A DNA stretch of 64,000 bases from JAENVU01 sp046598395 (lineage in GTDB: Bacteria > Actinomycetota > Acidimicrobiia > IMCC26256 > JAENVU01): contig JBKJIQ010000047.1 in the NCBI GenBank assembly GCA_046598395.1, positions 152,961-216,960 of the forward strand, written 5' to 3'. Position 1 is the stretch's first letter, and every line of letters starts with the position of its first letter. The notes under the pieces are model-generated. The model saw only the letters and a list, made by a program, of their open reading frames with translations, had not been told where the DNA came from and ran no database searches. Made by a program: the position numbers and the translations under genes. This document shows, piece by piece, positions 43,405 to 52,698 of this stretch.

Positions 43405-44703
43405 GTGACCGCCGAGCAACCTGCCTACCTGCGCCACGGCGAGACCGAAATCGAACTCCCCGTGGTCCGGGGCACCGAGAACGAACTCGGGGTCGATATC
43501 GGGAAGCTCCGATCCGCGACCGGCATGATCACTCTCGACTACGGCTACGTGAACACCGGCGCGACCGAGTCGGCGATCACCTATATCGACGGCGACAACG
43601 GAATCCTGCGCTACCGCGGGATTCCGATCGAGCAACTCGTCGAGCGCGACTCTCCGAGCTTTCTCGAGACGTCGTACCTGCTGATCTACGGACACCTCCC
43701 CACTACCGACGAACTCGACGAGTTTCGTTTCGGTATCCGCCGCCACACCTTGCTCCACGAGGACATGCGCGGCTTCTTTGGTGGGTTTCCCAAAGACGCC
43801 CACCCGATGGCGGTGCTCTCCAGCGTGGTCAGTGCGCTGTCCACCTTCTACCAAGACAGCGACGATCCTCACGACGCCGATCAGGTACAGCTCTCGATCC
43901 TGCGGCTCATGGCCAAGATGCCCACGATCGCGGCCTACTCCTACAAGAAGTCGATCGGTCAGCCGTTCCTCTACCCGGATAACGACCTCGACCTCATCGA
44001 GAACTTCCTCACGATGACCTTCGCGGTCCCGTCGGAACCGTACGAGGCCTCGCCCACGATGGTCCACGCGCTCAAGCAGCTCCTGATCTTGCACGCGGAC
44101 CACGAACAGAACTGTTCGACTTCGACGGTCCGCATGGTCGGATCGTCCGATGCCAACCTCTTCGCGAGTGTCGCGGCCGGCATCAACGCGTTGTGGGGTC
44201 CGCTGCACGGCGGCGCGAACCAAGCCGTGTTGGAAATGCTCGAAGCCATGCAACGAGACGGTGGCGACATCGACACCTACGTCCGCATGGCCAAGGATCC
44301 CGACTCGAAATTTCGGCTCTCTGGTTTTGGGCATCGCGTGTACAAGAACTACGACCCTCGGGCTCGGATCCTCGCGACCACGGCCGAAGCCGTCATCGGC
44401 GAACTCGCCGGCCACGACGAGTTGCTCGACTTAGCGCGCCGGCTCGAAGAAGTAGCACTGACGGATCCCTACTTTGTCGACCGCAAGCTCTACCCGAACG
44501 TCGACTTCTACTCGGGTCTGATCTACCGGGCCATGGGCTTCCCGACCGAGATGTTCACCGTGCTCTTCGCGATGGGCCGCCTGCCCGGTTGGATTGCCCA
44601 TTGGAAGGAGATGATGGAGAGCGACAAGACCAAGATCGGTCGCCCCCGTCAGATCTACACCGGCCCCACCGAGACCCAGTACGTGCCGATCGACCAGCGG
44701 TAG
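43405..44703 (+). CDS. gltA: Citrate synthase, type II
   Basis: A 432-residue citrate synthase, which condenses acetyl-CoA and oxaloacetate at the entry to the citric acid cycle. The active-site residues are visible: His in GPLHGGANQAV, His in GFGHRVYKNYDPRA and Asp in YPNVDFYSGL. The N-terminal beta domain (ETEIELPVVRGTENELGVDI) is that of the larger hexameric type. GTG 43405 follows GAGGAG. It lies between two acyl-CoA dehydrogenase genes, consistent with channelling acetyl-CoA from beta-oxidation. Its last two codons fall in a 16-base repeat. Confidence 0.96.
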   Translation: MTAEQPAYLRHGETEIELPVVRGTENELGVDIGKLRSATGMITLDYGYVNTGATESAITYIDGDNGILRYRGIPIEQLVERDSPSFLETSYLLIYGHLPTTDELDEFRFGIRRHTLLHEDMRGFFGGFPKDAHPMAVLSSVVSALSTFYQDSDDPHDADQVQLSILRLMAKMPTIAAYSYKKSIGQPFLYPDNDLDLIENFLTMTFAVPSEPYEASPTMVHALKQLLILHADHEQNCSTSTVRMVGSSDANLFASVAAGINALWGPLHGGANQAVLEMLEAMQRDGGDIDTYVRMAKDPDSKFRLSGFGHRVYKNYDPRARILATTAEAVIGELAGHDELLDLARRLEEVALTDPYFVDRKLYPNVDFYSGLIYRAMGFPTEMFTVLFAMGRLPGWIAHWKEMMESDKTKIGRPRQIYTGPTETQYVPIDQR

Positions 44704-44730
44704 CGCTCGAAGGGCCAGCGGTAGCGCTCG
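44694..44730. repeat. 16-base tandem direct repeat at the gltA stop
   Basis: CCAGCGGTAGCGCTCG occurs at 44694-44709, spanning the last gltA codons and stop, and again at 44715-44730, five bases later. It looks like a small tandem duplication; the second copy repeats the Gln-Arg-stop codons downstream. It contains AGCGCT. Confidence 0.75.
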
Positions 44731-44764
44731 CCCGGACGTTCCGCGGCAATAACCTTCGCCGCTC

Positions 44765-45955
44765 ATGGATCTCACGCCGAACGCGAGCGAGCAGGCCCTA
44801 CGCAACGATTGTCGAGCGTGGCTCCAGGCTCACTTGCCGTGGCCCTACGGCCAGGGACTCCCTCCCCGCTTCGATGATCTCGCCGACGAGGTGGCGTTCG
44901 GGCGCGAGTGGCAGGCGAAGCTCGCCGGCGGTGGCTGGGTCGGCGTGGCCTGGCCCGAGGAATATGGCGGTCGCGATGCCGGGCCGATTGGCCACTACAT
45001 CGTGACCGAAGAACTCGCGCGAGCCCGTGCTCCGGAACTCGTCGGTCGTATCGGTGTGAACCTCGTTGGCCCCACAATCCTCGCGCACGGCACGGCGGAA
45101 CAGCGCGCCCGTTGGCTCACCAAGATCCTGTCCGCCGAAGAAATCTGGTGCCAACTCTTCAGCGAACCCCGTGCCGGGAGCGACCTGAGTTCTCTCACCA
45201 CTCGAGCCCAACGCGTCGACGGCGGATGGCTGCTGAACGGCCAGAAGGTGTGGACCAGTTACGCGCAGTTCGCCGACTGGGGGGTGTGCTTGGCCCGGAC
45301 CGACCCCGACGTTCGCCAACAGCAAGGCATCTCCTATTTCGTGATCAACATGCGCGCTCACGGCGTCGACATTCGTCCGCTGCGCCAGATCACTGACGAA
45401 TCCGAGTTCAACGAAGTCTTCTTCACCGACGTGTTCGTCCCCGACGACTGCCTCATCGGACCCGAACGCGAGGGCTGGCGGATCGCGAACTCGACCCTGA
45501 CCCACGAGCGAGGAGTGAACCCGCGCCAGCTCGTGGTCCACACGCAGCTCCTTGACGAAATGCTCCGGGTGGCCGCCGAAAACGGCTCGTGGGACGACGC
45601 ACGCACCGGGCAACAACTCGCCGAGACGTACGTCGAGCTGCAACTCTTCCGCCTCCATAACTGGCGGTCGGTGTCACGCACCGCCCGGGGCGAGGCGCCC
45701 GGTCCCGTCGGCAGCATCAACAAGCTGTGGTGGTCCGAGATGAGCAAACGGCTGCATAACACCGTGATGACGGTGCTGGGTCCCTACGGTCCGCTGTGGG
45801 CCGGTGCACGGGACAACCCCGGCGACGGCCGCTGGCAACGTTCATGGCTGTACTACCAAGCCAGTTCGATCTGGGCCGGGACCAACGAGATCCAACGGAA
45901 CGTGATCGCAGAACGCGTCCTCGGCCTCCCCCGTGAACCTCAGTCGCGACCGTGA
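44765..45955 (+). CDS. Acyl-CoA dehydrogenase, alpha-type subunit
   Basis: A 396-residue flavoprotein. Family blocks are GVAWPEEYGGRDAGP, QLFSEPRAGSDLSSL, GQKVWTSYAQFADWGV and the C-terminal QASSIWAGTNEIQRNVIAERV (FAD and dimer contact). It is the alpha-type partner expected for the beta-type enzyme at 42163 on the other side of gltA. Its stop overlaps the start of the next gene by four bases (GTGA). Confidence 0.92.
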   Translation: MDLTPNASEQALRNDCRAWLQAHLPWPYGQGLPPRFDDLADEVAFGREWQAKLAGGGWVGVAWPEEYGGRDAGPIGHYIVTEELARARAPELVGRIGVNLVGPTILAHGTAEQRARWLTKILSAEEIWCQLFSEPRAGSDLSSLTTRAQRVDGGWLLNGQKVWTSYAQFADWGVCLARTDPDVRQQQGISYFVINMRAHGVDIRPLRQITDESEFNEVFFTDVFVPDDCLIGPEREGWRIANSTLTHERGVNPRQLVVHTQLLDEMLRVAAENGSWDDARTGQQLAETYVELQLFRLHNWRSVSRTARGEAPGPVGSINKLWWSEMSKRLHNTVMTVLGPYGPLWAGARDNPGDGRWQRSWLYYQASSIWAGTNEIQRNVIAERVLGLPREPQSRP

Positions 45956-47304
45956 CGACGACCTCGACTCCCGACTCGCTCGAAGACGACGCCGAGCGCG
46001 GCCTCGAAGCGAACCCGCCGCGCCGACGCCGACTCGGATTCGGCGTGCTGCTTGGCGTGATCGTCCTGATCGGCATCGTTATCCGCGCGGTCTACATCGT
46101 TCGATTCGCCCCTTCGCAACACATATTTCCCGATTCGTTTTGGTATTACGCGCAGGCCAAGAACTTGCGGGCGGGTGACGGCTACATCGACATCGCCCGA
46201 CAACTCGGTGCGTTCAACGGTCATGCCGACATCGCCGGGAAACGCCCGACCGCGTATTGGCCGCCGTTGTTTCCCATGCTGCTCGCGGCGTGGCAGACCG
46301 TGGTGGGCGACTCGATCCGAGAGTCCCAGCTGCTGGGGTGCCTCACCGGCGCGGCGACCGTCGGACTGACCGGCCTACTCGGCCGCGCCGTCGTGAGCCG
46401 CGCCGTGGGCTTGGTGGCTGCGGGGCTCGTCGCGATCAGTCCGTTCATCATCGCCGTCGATGGCTCTTTGATGTCGGAGACGCTGTACCTGCCGCTCGTA
46501 ATCCTTGCGCTCCTCTTCGCCGCGCGCGCTCGCGAACGACCGACGGCATGGTCGTGGATCCTCCTCGGAGCCACCATCGGCCTCGCGTCGCTCGCGCGGG
46601 GCGACGCGCTGTTCCTCATCCCCGTGGTGATGATCCCGGCCGCGATCCTCACCCGCGACTCGTGGCGTCAGGTTCTTTCCCGAATTGCGCTCGGACTGCT
46701 CGCGCTGGCGATCGTCGTCGCCCCGTGGGTCGTCCGCAATGCCATCAAGGTTGACGACCCGAGCCTGTCGACGATTTCCGCGAGCGCGGTGCTTGCCGTG
46801 GCGAACTGTCACGCCACCTATTACGGCCGCCAACTCGGATCATGGAGCTATCCGTGCATGCAACCGAAGCTGGGCTATCAGATGAGCGAGACGGCGTACG
46901 CCGACAAGATGCAGCGGAAGGGGATCAATTATGCAATGGCGCACGTGAGCCGATGGCCGGTGGTCGGTGCGGCGCGCGTGGCGCGGGTCTGGAGCTTCTG
47001 GGATCCCCGCGATCTCACCAAACGGGAGGCGGTGGAGACGAGAAACCGAACCTGGCAATGGTTGGTCTGGCCCGCTTCGCTTGTGACGTTCTGGCTCGGA
47101 CTGGCGGGATTCTGGATGGTCCGACGACAACGCCGGCCGATTGCGGTGCTGGTTGGCCCGGTGGTCATGGTCACATCGGTCGCGCTCCTCACCTACGGAA
47201 ACACTCGCTTCCGCGCGGCGGCCGAACCGGCACTCCTCATCGGGGTGGCAGTCGTACTCGTTGCCGCCGCGCGTCGGCTTCATCGTCCATCGCCCGTCAC
47301 CTGA
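45952..47304 (+). CDS. GT39-like polytopic membrane glycosyltransferase
   Basis: A 450-residue membrane protein from GTG 45952. A charged N-terminus (~1-28) precedes the first helix (~30-52), followed by an external loop with FPDSFWYYAQAKNL (Asp61), the acidic position of the PMT/GT39 superfamily, and ~9 more helices. An external segment with two Cys (VANCHATYYG and YPCMQP) could be disulfide-bonded. It probably transfers a polyprenyl-phosphate-linked sugar. It converges with the acyltransferase gene, overlapping by eight bases. Confidence 0.82.
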   Translation: MTTTSTPDSLEDDAERGLEANPPRRRRLGFGVLLGVIVLIGIVIRAVYIVRFAPSQHIFPDSFWYYAQAKNLRAGDGYIDIARQLGAFNGHADIAGKRPTAYWPPLFPMLLAAWQTVVGDSIRESQLLGCLTGAATVGLTGLLGRAVVSRAVGLVAAGLVAISPFIIAVDGSLMSETLYLPLVILALLFAARARERPTAWSWILLGATIGLASLARGDALFLIPVVMIPAAILTRDSWRQVLSRIALGLLALAIVVAPWVVRNAIKVDDPSLSTISASAVLAVANCHATYYGRQLGSWSYPCMQPKLGYQMSETAYADKMQRKGINYAMAHVSRWPVVGAARVARVWSFWDPRDLTKREAVETRNRTWQWLVWPASLVTFWLGLAGFWMVRRQRRPIAVLVGPVVMVTSVALLTYGNTRFRAAAEPALLIGVAVVLVAAARRLHRPSPVT

Positions 47305-49057
47305 CGCCTGAGGCACTCACGCCGACCGCGCTCGCCAGCGCACGCCACTGATCATCCAAAGATGCGGGCGGGCTACTCGGCGTGCACGACTGCGGCGAGG
47401 GATCGATCAACTTCTCACCGTTGCGCTTGGCCCACCTGGCCAGTACAGCGTTGAACGATCGCGCCGTCGTTTCGGGCGCGGCCCCCGATGCGGTTGCGCA
47501 CGGGATCGGGAGTATCACCATTCGGCGGCCGCCGACCGCCGCACGCATCTGATCGAGCCGACGGACCACGTGAGTCCGGTCGTGCGAACCGGTTCCCGCG
47601 CCCCCCACCGCATCGCGCTCATCGGCCATCAACACGACAACTTCAGCCCCAAACGCATCGACGATCGCGGCAAGGTCGCCAGGTACCGCCGAGCATCGCA
47701 CATCCCCACTCGTGAGACCACAGTCATTGGTGCCGAGCGCGAGGCCGTAGATGCCGTTCGCGTCGTATGGGCCCTTGGTGACGAACCCGAGCAACGCAGC
47801 TCGACTACCGCCGACCACGAGAACCTTCGTCGCATCACGCGGCGCTTTCAGCGCGGCCTCGTGGAGCACAAACCTCAAGACCTTCGACCTCGGCTGCGGG
47901 GTAGGTCCGGCGAAGCCGATTGTGGTCGCCGCGACGACTCCCACCGCGGCCAGCACCCCGACTGCAATCAGGCGGCGGCCGGAAAACCGACCGTGGCGGA
48001 TCGGTTGTTCGATCAATACGAATGAGACCGCGGCGACCGCCAGACTCACGGCGACACGAAGCATCAGCAGCGCCGCGCCGTCGAGGCCCGTCCTTTCCGA
48101 ATCCAAGAAGACAAACAGCGGCAGGTGGTACAAGTAGATGCCGTAGGACCAACGGCCGACCAGGACGAGCGGGCCGACGGCCAGGACGCGGCGCACCATA
48201 CCGTCGGGTTGCATCGCGGCGGTGATGACAAGTGCTGTCCCGAGCGCGAGCACGAAGAACCCGCCGTTGAACCAGCGAGGGCCCTGCGCGATTCCGATGG
48301 CCGAACCCACGATCGCGAGCAACGCGATCGGTCCGGCGATGCCGACAAATCGACGAGCGCGCCGTGTCAACGTGGTTCCGACCATCGACAGGACCACAGC
48401 AAGCGCCGCGCCGATCAGCAGTTCCTGGGCATGAGTATCGGTGCCGCGGTACGCCCGCACCAATCCGCTTGTCGCCGCCACGCGTGACGCCCACACTGCA
48501 CTCGCGACTGCGAGTCCGATGATGACTGCGAGAACTTGACGCCACCGGCCGACGAACCAACGCAACAGCAGCGTGAGAACAACGGGCCACACGAGATACC
48601 ACTGCTCCTCAACGGAGAGTGACCAGGTGTGCGCAAGCGGTGAACGAAGCGCTCCATGCCAGACGGCTTGATGCCAGTTCTGGAGATACGCCAGCGTGAA
48701 CCAGGTGTCGGAGCGAACAGTGGGCGCGAAGTATTCCGGATACGCGAAACGCGTCAGCACAGCAACCAACAAGAGCATCGCAACCAGAGCCGGGCCAAGA
48801 CGGCGCGCCCGTCTCGACCAGAACCTGGCCAAGCCGATCGATCCGGCGCGGCGATGCTCCGCCACCAGCAGCGCCGTAATCAGATACCCGGAGAGCACGA
48901 AGAAGATGTCGACACCGAGGAACCCGCCCCGGGCCAAGCGGTGACCCAGCGAGTCGTGGAACAGCAAGACCATGCCGACCGCAACCGCACGCAGCCCGTC
49001 AAGCGCCGGTTGATACCCCAACTGGCGATCGTGCTGCGCCGTACCGGCCTCGATCAC
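47297..49057 (-). CDS. Acyltransferase-3 family membrane protein with C-terminal SGNH-like domain (OafA-like)
   Basis: From GTG 49057 the protein has 586 residues. It begins YQPALDGLRAVAVGMVLLFH, then GGFLGVDIFFVLSGYLIT, the conserved acyltransferase-3 start with catalytic His, and ten or so helices follow. The C-terminal ~190 residues resemble an SGNH domain, but block I reads VVGGSRAAL instead of GDS and no clear DxxH is seen near the end. It may O-acylate cell-surface glycans. The open frame beyond 49057 runs antisense into the hydratase gene. Confidence 0.85.
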   Translation of the reverse strand: MIEAGTAQHDRQLGYQPALDGLRAVAVGMVLLFHDSLGHRLARGGFLGVDIFFVLSGYLITALLVAEHRRAGSIGLARFWSRRARRLGPALVAMLLLVAVLTRFAYPEYFAPTVRSDTWFTLAYLQNWHQAVWHGALRSPLAHTWSLSVEEQWYLVWPVVLTLLLRWFVGRWRQVLAVIIGLAVASAVWASRVAATSGLVRAYRGTDTHAQELLIGAALAVVLSMVGTTLTRRARRFVGIAGPIALLAIVGSAIGIAQGPRWFNGGFFVLALGTALVITAAMQPDGMVRRVLAVGPLVLVGRWSYGIYLYHLPLFVFLDSERTGLDGAALLMLRVAVSLAVAAVSFVLIEQPIRHGRFSGRRLIAVGVLAAVGVVAATTIGFAGPTPQPRSKVLRFVLHEAALKAPRDATKVLVVGGSRAALLGFVTKGPYDANGIYGLALGTNDCGLTSGDVRCSAVPGDLAAIVDAFGAEVVVLMADERDAVGGAGTGSHDRTHVVRRLDQMRAAVGGRRMVILPIPCATASGAAPETTARSFNAVLARWAKRNGEKLIDPSPQSCTPSSPPASLDDQWRALASAVGVSASGVR

Positions 49058-49132
49058 ACGCCCCGCCGCTTTGTCGATGGACGAACGGTACCGGGCCTGG
49101 GCATTAGATTCGCACGCTCGGGGGTCGGCGGT

Positions 49133-49957
49133 ATGGAACAACAGACGATTCGCTACGAAGTCGACGGTGCAGTCGCGACCATCACGCTCACGCGCCCGAA
49201 GGCGGCGAACGCGCAGAACTCGCAGATGATCACCGAACTCGACGCGGCCTTCGACGCCGCGCTCGCCGACACGGCGGTGCGCGTGATAGTGCTCGCCGCT
49301 GCCGGCAAACACTTTTCGGCCGGTCACGACCTCAAGGAGATCCTGGCGGGCCAGGAGTATTGGGCAGCCCAACGAGCCACGCCGGAAGGCAAGCTCGAAC
49401 ACGAACAGGTCATGTATTGGGACAAGCTCCTACGGATTCGGGACTGCCCCAAGATCACCATCGCCGCGGTTCAGGGTGTGTGCTCTGCCGCCGGCCTGAT
49501 GTTGGCCACGATGTGCGATCTGATCGTGGCCGCATCGAATGCCACCTTCTCGAATCCCGTCGCGCGGATGAGTGGCGTCGGCGTAGAACTGCTCATTGAG
49601 CCGTGGGAACTCGGCCCCCGCCGCGCCAAAGAGTTTCTCCTGTGCGCAACATCGCTCACCGCGACGGAAGCGCAACGGATCGGGCTCGTCAATCGAGTCG
49701 TCGAACTCGATCAACTCGCAACCGAGGCCCGGGCCATGGCCGACGCCGTTGCCCTCGTTCCGCCCATCACCGCGGCGGCAATCAAGGACACGATCAATCA
49801 CACTGTCGACGGGATGGGTCAACGCGAGTCGTGGCAATACCACTTCGATGTACATCAGGCGGTGAGCAACTCCGACGAGGCGATGTCACGCGCCGCGGCG
49901 AGACGAGCGGGCGGCATGGATGCAGTGCGCGCCGAACAGGCCGGAGAGCCCGCGTGA
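49133..49957 (+). CDS. Enoyl-CoA hydratase/isomerase family protein
   Basis: A 274-residue crotonase-fold protein from ATG 49133. The oxyanion-hole blocks are GKHFSAGHDLKEI (~60-72) and AVQGVCSAAGLMLATMCDL (~110-128). The residues normally Glu/Glu in hydratases are not clearly conserved, so hydratase, isomerase or related activity is possible. It is followed 16 bases on by a CaiB CoA-transferase and then a DUF35/thiolase pair, forming a degradation cassette. Confidence 0.92.
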   Translation: MEQQTIRYEVDGAVATITLTRPKAANAQNSQMITELDAAFDAALADTAVRVIVLAAAGKHFSAGHDLKEILAGQEYWAAQRATPEGKLEHEQVMYWDKLLRIRDCPKITIAAVQGVCSAAGLMLATMCDLIVAASNATFSNPVARMSGVGVELLIEPWELGPRRAKEFLLCATSLTATEAQRIGLVNRVVELDQLATEARAMADAVALVPPITAAAIKDTINHTVDGMGQRESWQYHFDVHQAVSNSDEAMSRAAARRAGGMDAVRAEQAGEPA

Positions 49958-49973
49958 GTTTCCGGGAGGGGCA

Positions 49974-51161
49974 GTGACGGGACCGCTTGCGGGATTGCGG
50001 GTGCTTGATCTCGGCACCCGCATCGCGGCGCCCTTCTGCGCCGGACTCCTCGGCGAGCAGGGCGCCGAAGTCATCAAGATCGAACAGCCGGGTTCGGGCG
50101 ACTTCATGCGCGAGATCGGCCCGTTCACCGACGAGGGTTACTCCCTCTTCTGGGCGGTCGAAGGACGCGGCCGCCGCAGCGTGACCCTCGACCTGCGCAC
50201 CGCCGCCGGCCAGGCGTTGTTGCGCCAACTCGCGGCGACGGCCGACGTCGTGGTGGAGAACTTCCGCCCCGGCACACTCGAACGTTGGAACATCGGACCG
50301 GGCGACCTGGACCCACGACTCGTGACCGTGCGTATCTCCACGTTTGGCCAGGACGGCCCGCTGTCCACCCGACCCGGCCTCGACCGCGTAGGCATTGGTT
50401 ACGGGGGCTTACTGCACCTCACTGGTTACCCCGACCGTCCACCGGTACGCGTTGGCGTCACCATCTCGGATTATCTCACCGGAGTCTTTGCGGCCCAGGC
50501 CGCCACCGCCGCGCTGTACGCCCGCGACGCCCGCGATGGCGGCGGCGCGGTGGTGGACGCCGCGCTCTACGGCTCGGTGTTGCGAATCCTGGAATGGACC
50601 ATCGCCGGCTACGACCGCCTCGGAATCGTCCGGACCCGCGAGGGGAATCGACTGGCGAATAGCGCGCCGCTCGACAACTACCCCGCGGCGGATGACAAGT
50701 ACGTCTGCATCGTTGCGGGTTCCGATGCCAACTTCTCTCGACTCTGCGCGGCCATGGGTCGCGAGGACCTGCTCGTTGACCCTCGGTTCCGGAAACTCGT
50801 CGATCGGGCAGCGCACGGAGACACGATCAACGGCATCGTGGCGGAGTGGACCGCATCCCACACCGCGGCCGAAGTGGAGGCTGCGTGTGTACTCCACGAC
50901 GTTCCGGTTGCGACCGCGTACACGGCCGTCGACATGTTCAACGACGCGCAGTTCGCCGCGCGTGGTGACCTCATCGCGGTGGATGATCCGGTGATCGGTC
51001 CGGTCCGTCAACAAGCGCCGTATCCACGTTTCGTGGGTGAACCGGTACCGGTACCGACCGGCGCACCGATGCTCGGCGCTGACACCGACGCCGTGCTCGC
51101 CGATCTCGGTCTCACGACCTCCGCGATCGACACCCTGCGCCGGGATGGAGTGATTGGGTGA
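49974..51161 (+). CDS. CaiB/BaiF family (class III) CoA-transferase
   Basis: A 395-residue protein from GTG 49974, which is preceded by GGGAGGGG; the open frame to 49920 overlaps the hydratase. Family blocks are GLRVLDLGTRIAAPFCAGLL, LGEQGAEVIKIEQP and the catalytic Asp in RPGLDRVGIGYGGL. It transfers CoA between carboxylates in a degradation pathway. Its stop overlaps the start of the DUF35 gene by four bases. Confidence 0.92.
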   Translation: MTGPLAGLRVLDLGTRIAAPFCAGLLGEQGAEVIKIEQPGSGDFMREIGPFTDEGYSLFWAVEGRGRRSVTLDLRTAAGQALLRQLAATADVVVENFRPGTLERWNIGPGDLDPRLVTVRISTFGQDGPLSTRPGLDRVGIGYGGLLHLTGYPDRPPVRVGVTISDYLTGVFAAQAATAALYARDARDGGGAVVDAALYGSVLRILEWTIAGYDRLGIVRTREGNRLANSAPLDNYPAADDKYVCIVAGSDANFSRLCAAMGREDLLVDPRFRKLVDRAAHGDTINGIVAEWTASHTAAEVEAACVLHDVPVATAYTAVDMFNDAQFAARGDLIAVDDPVIGPVRQQAPYPRFVGEPVPVPTGAPMLGADTDAVLADLGLTTSAIDTLRRDGVIG

Positions 51162-51550
51162 CTCTCAGCGAGCGTCCCGTCGTCGATCACGTCTTCAGCC
51201 CGGACCCGCCCGCGCTCCTTGGCGCGCACTGCACCGCGTGTGATCAGTACTCGTTTCCGCGGCTCGCGCAGTGCCCCTACTGCGGCGCCGAGGACGTCCA
51301 CGCCGTAGAACTCTCCGAGCGCGGAACGCTCTGGGGCTGGACCACCGTGACCACTGCCCCACCCGGCTACCGCGGCGCGGTGCCCTACGGCTTCGGGATC
51401 GTCGAACTCCCCGAAGGAGTTCGCATCGTGACGCGACTCGCAATGCCGAGCGAACACTGGACGTTCGGCCAGCCGATGACCCTCGGAGTCGTGGTGCTGC
51501 ACACCGATGACACCGGCGACGCTGTGACCACGTGGGAGTTCGCACCGTGA
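51158..51550 (+). CDS. DUF35 zinc-ribbon/OB-fold acyl-CoA-associated protein
   Basis: A 130-residue protein from GTG 51158. The N-terminal rubredoxin-like zinc ribbon has Cys pairs CTAC and CPYC, followed by an OB-fold domain (TLWGWTTVTTAPPGY and YGFGIVELPEGVRIVT). DUF35 proteins bind acyl-CoA and partner with thiolase-like proteins, for instance ChsH2 with Ltp2 in steroid side-chain cleavage. It is coupled to the thiolase gene by a GTGA overlap, so the two probably form a complex. Confidence 0.9.
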   Translation: MTLSERPVVDHVFSPDPPALLGAHCTACDQYSFPRLAQCPYCGAEDVHAVELSERGTLWGWTTVTTAPPGYRGAVPYGFGIVELPEGVRIVTRLAMPSEHWTFGQPMTLGVVVLHTDDTGDAVTTWEFAP

Positions 51551-52698
51551 CCACCACGACCACCGTGGAAGTCGCCGGAATCGGGCTTCACCCATTCGGT
51601 CGCTTCGACGGCGTGAGCGTGACCGATATGGGGGTGACTGCGGTGCGGGCCGCGCTCACCGATGCCGGCATCGGGCCCACGGATCGTCCCGGATTCCAAG
51701 CCGCGTTTTGCGGCACCGCATATTCCGGCGTGGCGGCCGGGCACAAGGTGCTCAGTGCATTGGCGCGTACCGGAATGCCGATCGTCGACGTCGAAGCCGG
51801 ATGCGCAAGCGGCGGTGCGGCGCTCGGGCTCGCAGCGGCGGCGATCCGGGCAGGCCAATACGACACCGTCTTGGTCTTCGGCATGGAGAAGATGCCGAAA
51901 GGAATCATCCGCTCCACATTCTTCGAGCCCTGGCGCGAGGAGGCCGGGCTCGCGGCCACGCCTGCCTACTTCGCGCTGCGCGCCCAAAGACTCATGCGTG
52001 AGCGTGGCATCACCAAGGAGGATTTGGCGCGGGTCGTGGTGAAGAACCGCGCCCACGGAGCGCTCAATCCCGACGCGATGTACCAATCCGAGACGTCCAT
52101 CGAGGCGGTGCTCGCCAGCCGCGTGGTGTGTGAACCGCTCCATCTCTTCATGCTCTGCTCTCCCAACGAGGGCGCGGCCGCCGTGGTGTTGCGACGCGGT
52201 CGGGGCGATCCCCACGCGGTGCGACTCGATGCCGCGGTCCTGCGCTCGCACCTCCCCGGCAGTGTTCTCGGCGAGGCGACGCCACTCGCCGGCATCGACG
52301 ACACGAACATCACTCCCCCCACCGCCCTCGCAGGCACGGCCGCCTACGCCGAAGCCGGCATCGGCCCCGACGACGTTGACCTCGTGGAGTGTCAGGACAC
52401 CGACGCCGCCCGGGAACTCCTCGGTTGGGAAGAACTTGGGCTGTGCGCGCCCGGCGACCAAGCGCGGCTGCTCGCCTCGGGCGCGGCCAACCTGGGCGGG
52501 AGCCGCCCGATCAACCCATCGGGCGGGCTCTTATCGAAAGGCGAACCGCTCGGCGCATCGGCGCTGGGTCAGGTGGTGGAACTCACCCATCAGCTTCGCG
52601 GCACCGCCAGCCCGCGCCAAGTGGAACACGTGACCGTCGCCCTCGCCCACACCGTGGGCCGCGGCGCCAATGCCAGCGTGACCATCCTGTCCCGCTGA
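51547..52698 (+). CDS. Thiolase-superfamily protein / lipid-transfer-like (SCP-x type)
   Basis: A 383-residue protein from GTG 51547. The first active-site Cys is present in VEAGCASGGAALGL. The C-terminal NPSGGLLSKGEPLGASAL segment is typical of SCP-x/Ltp-type thiolases; the usual CGGG near the end is replaced by HTVGRGANASVTIL. With the DUF35 partner at 51158 it could be a thiolase or a retro-aldolase. It converges with the ABC transporter gene with no base between the two stops. Confidence 0.9.
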   Translation: MTTTTTVEVAGIGLHPFGRFDGVSVTDMGVTAVRAALTDAGIGPTDRPGFQAAFCGTAYSGVAAGHKVLSALARTGMPIVDVEAGCASGGAALGLAAAAIRAGQYDTVLVFGMEKMPKGIIRSTFFEPWREEAGLAATPAYFALRAQRLMRERGITKEDLARVVVKNRAHGALNPDAMYQSETSIEAVLASRVVCEPLHLFMLCSPNEGAAAVVLRRGRGDPHAVRLDAAVLRSHLPGSVLGEATPLAGIDDTNITPPTALAGTAAYAEAGIGPDDVDLVECQDTDAARELLGWEELGLCAPGDQARLLASGAANLGGSRPINPSGGLLSKGEPLGASALGQVVELTHQLRGTASPRQVEHVTVALAHTVGRGANASVTILSR

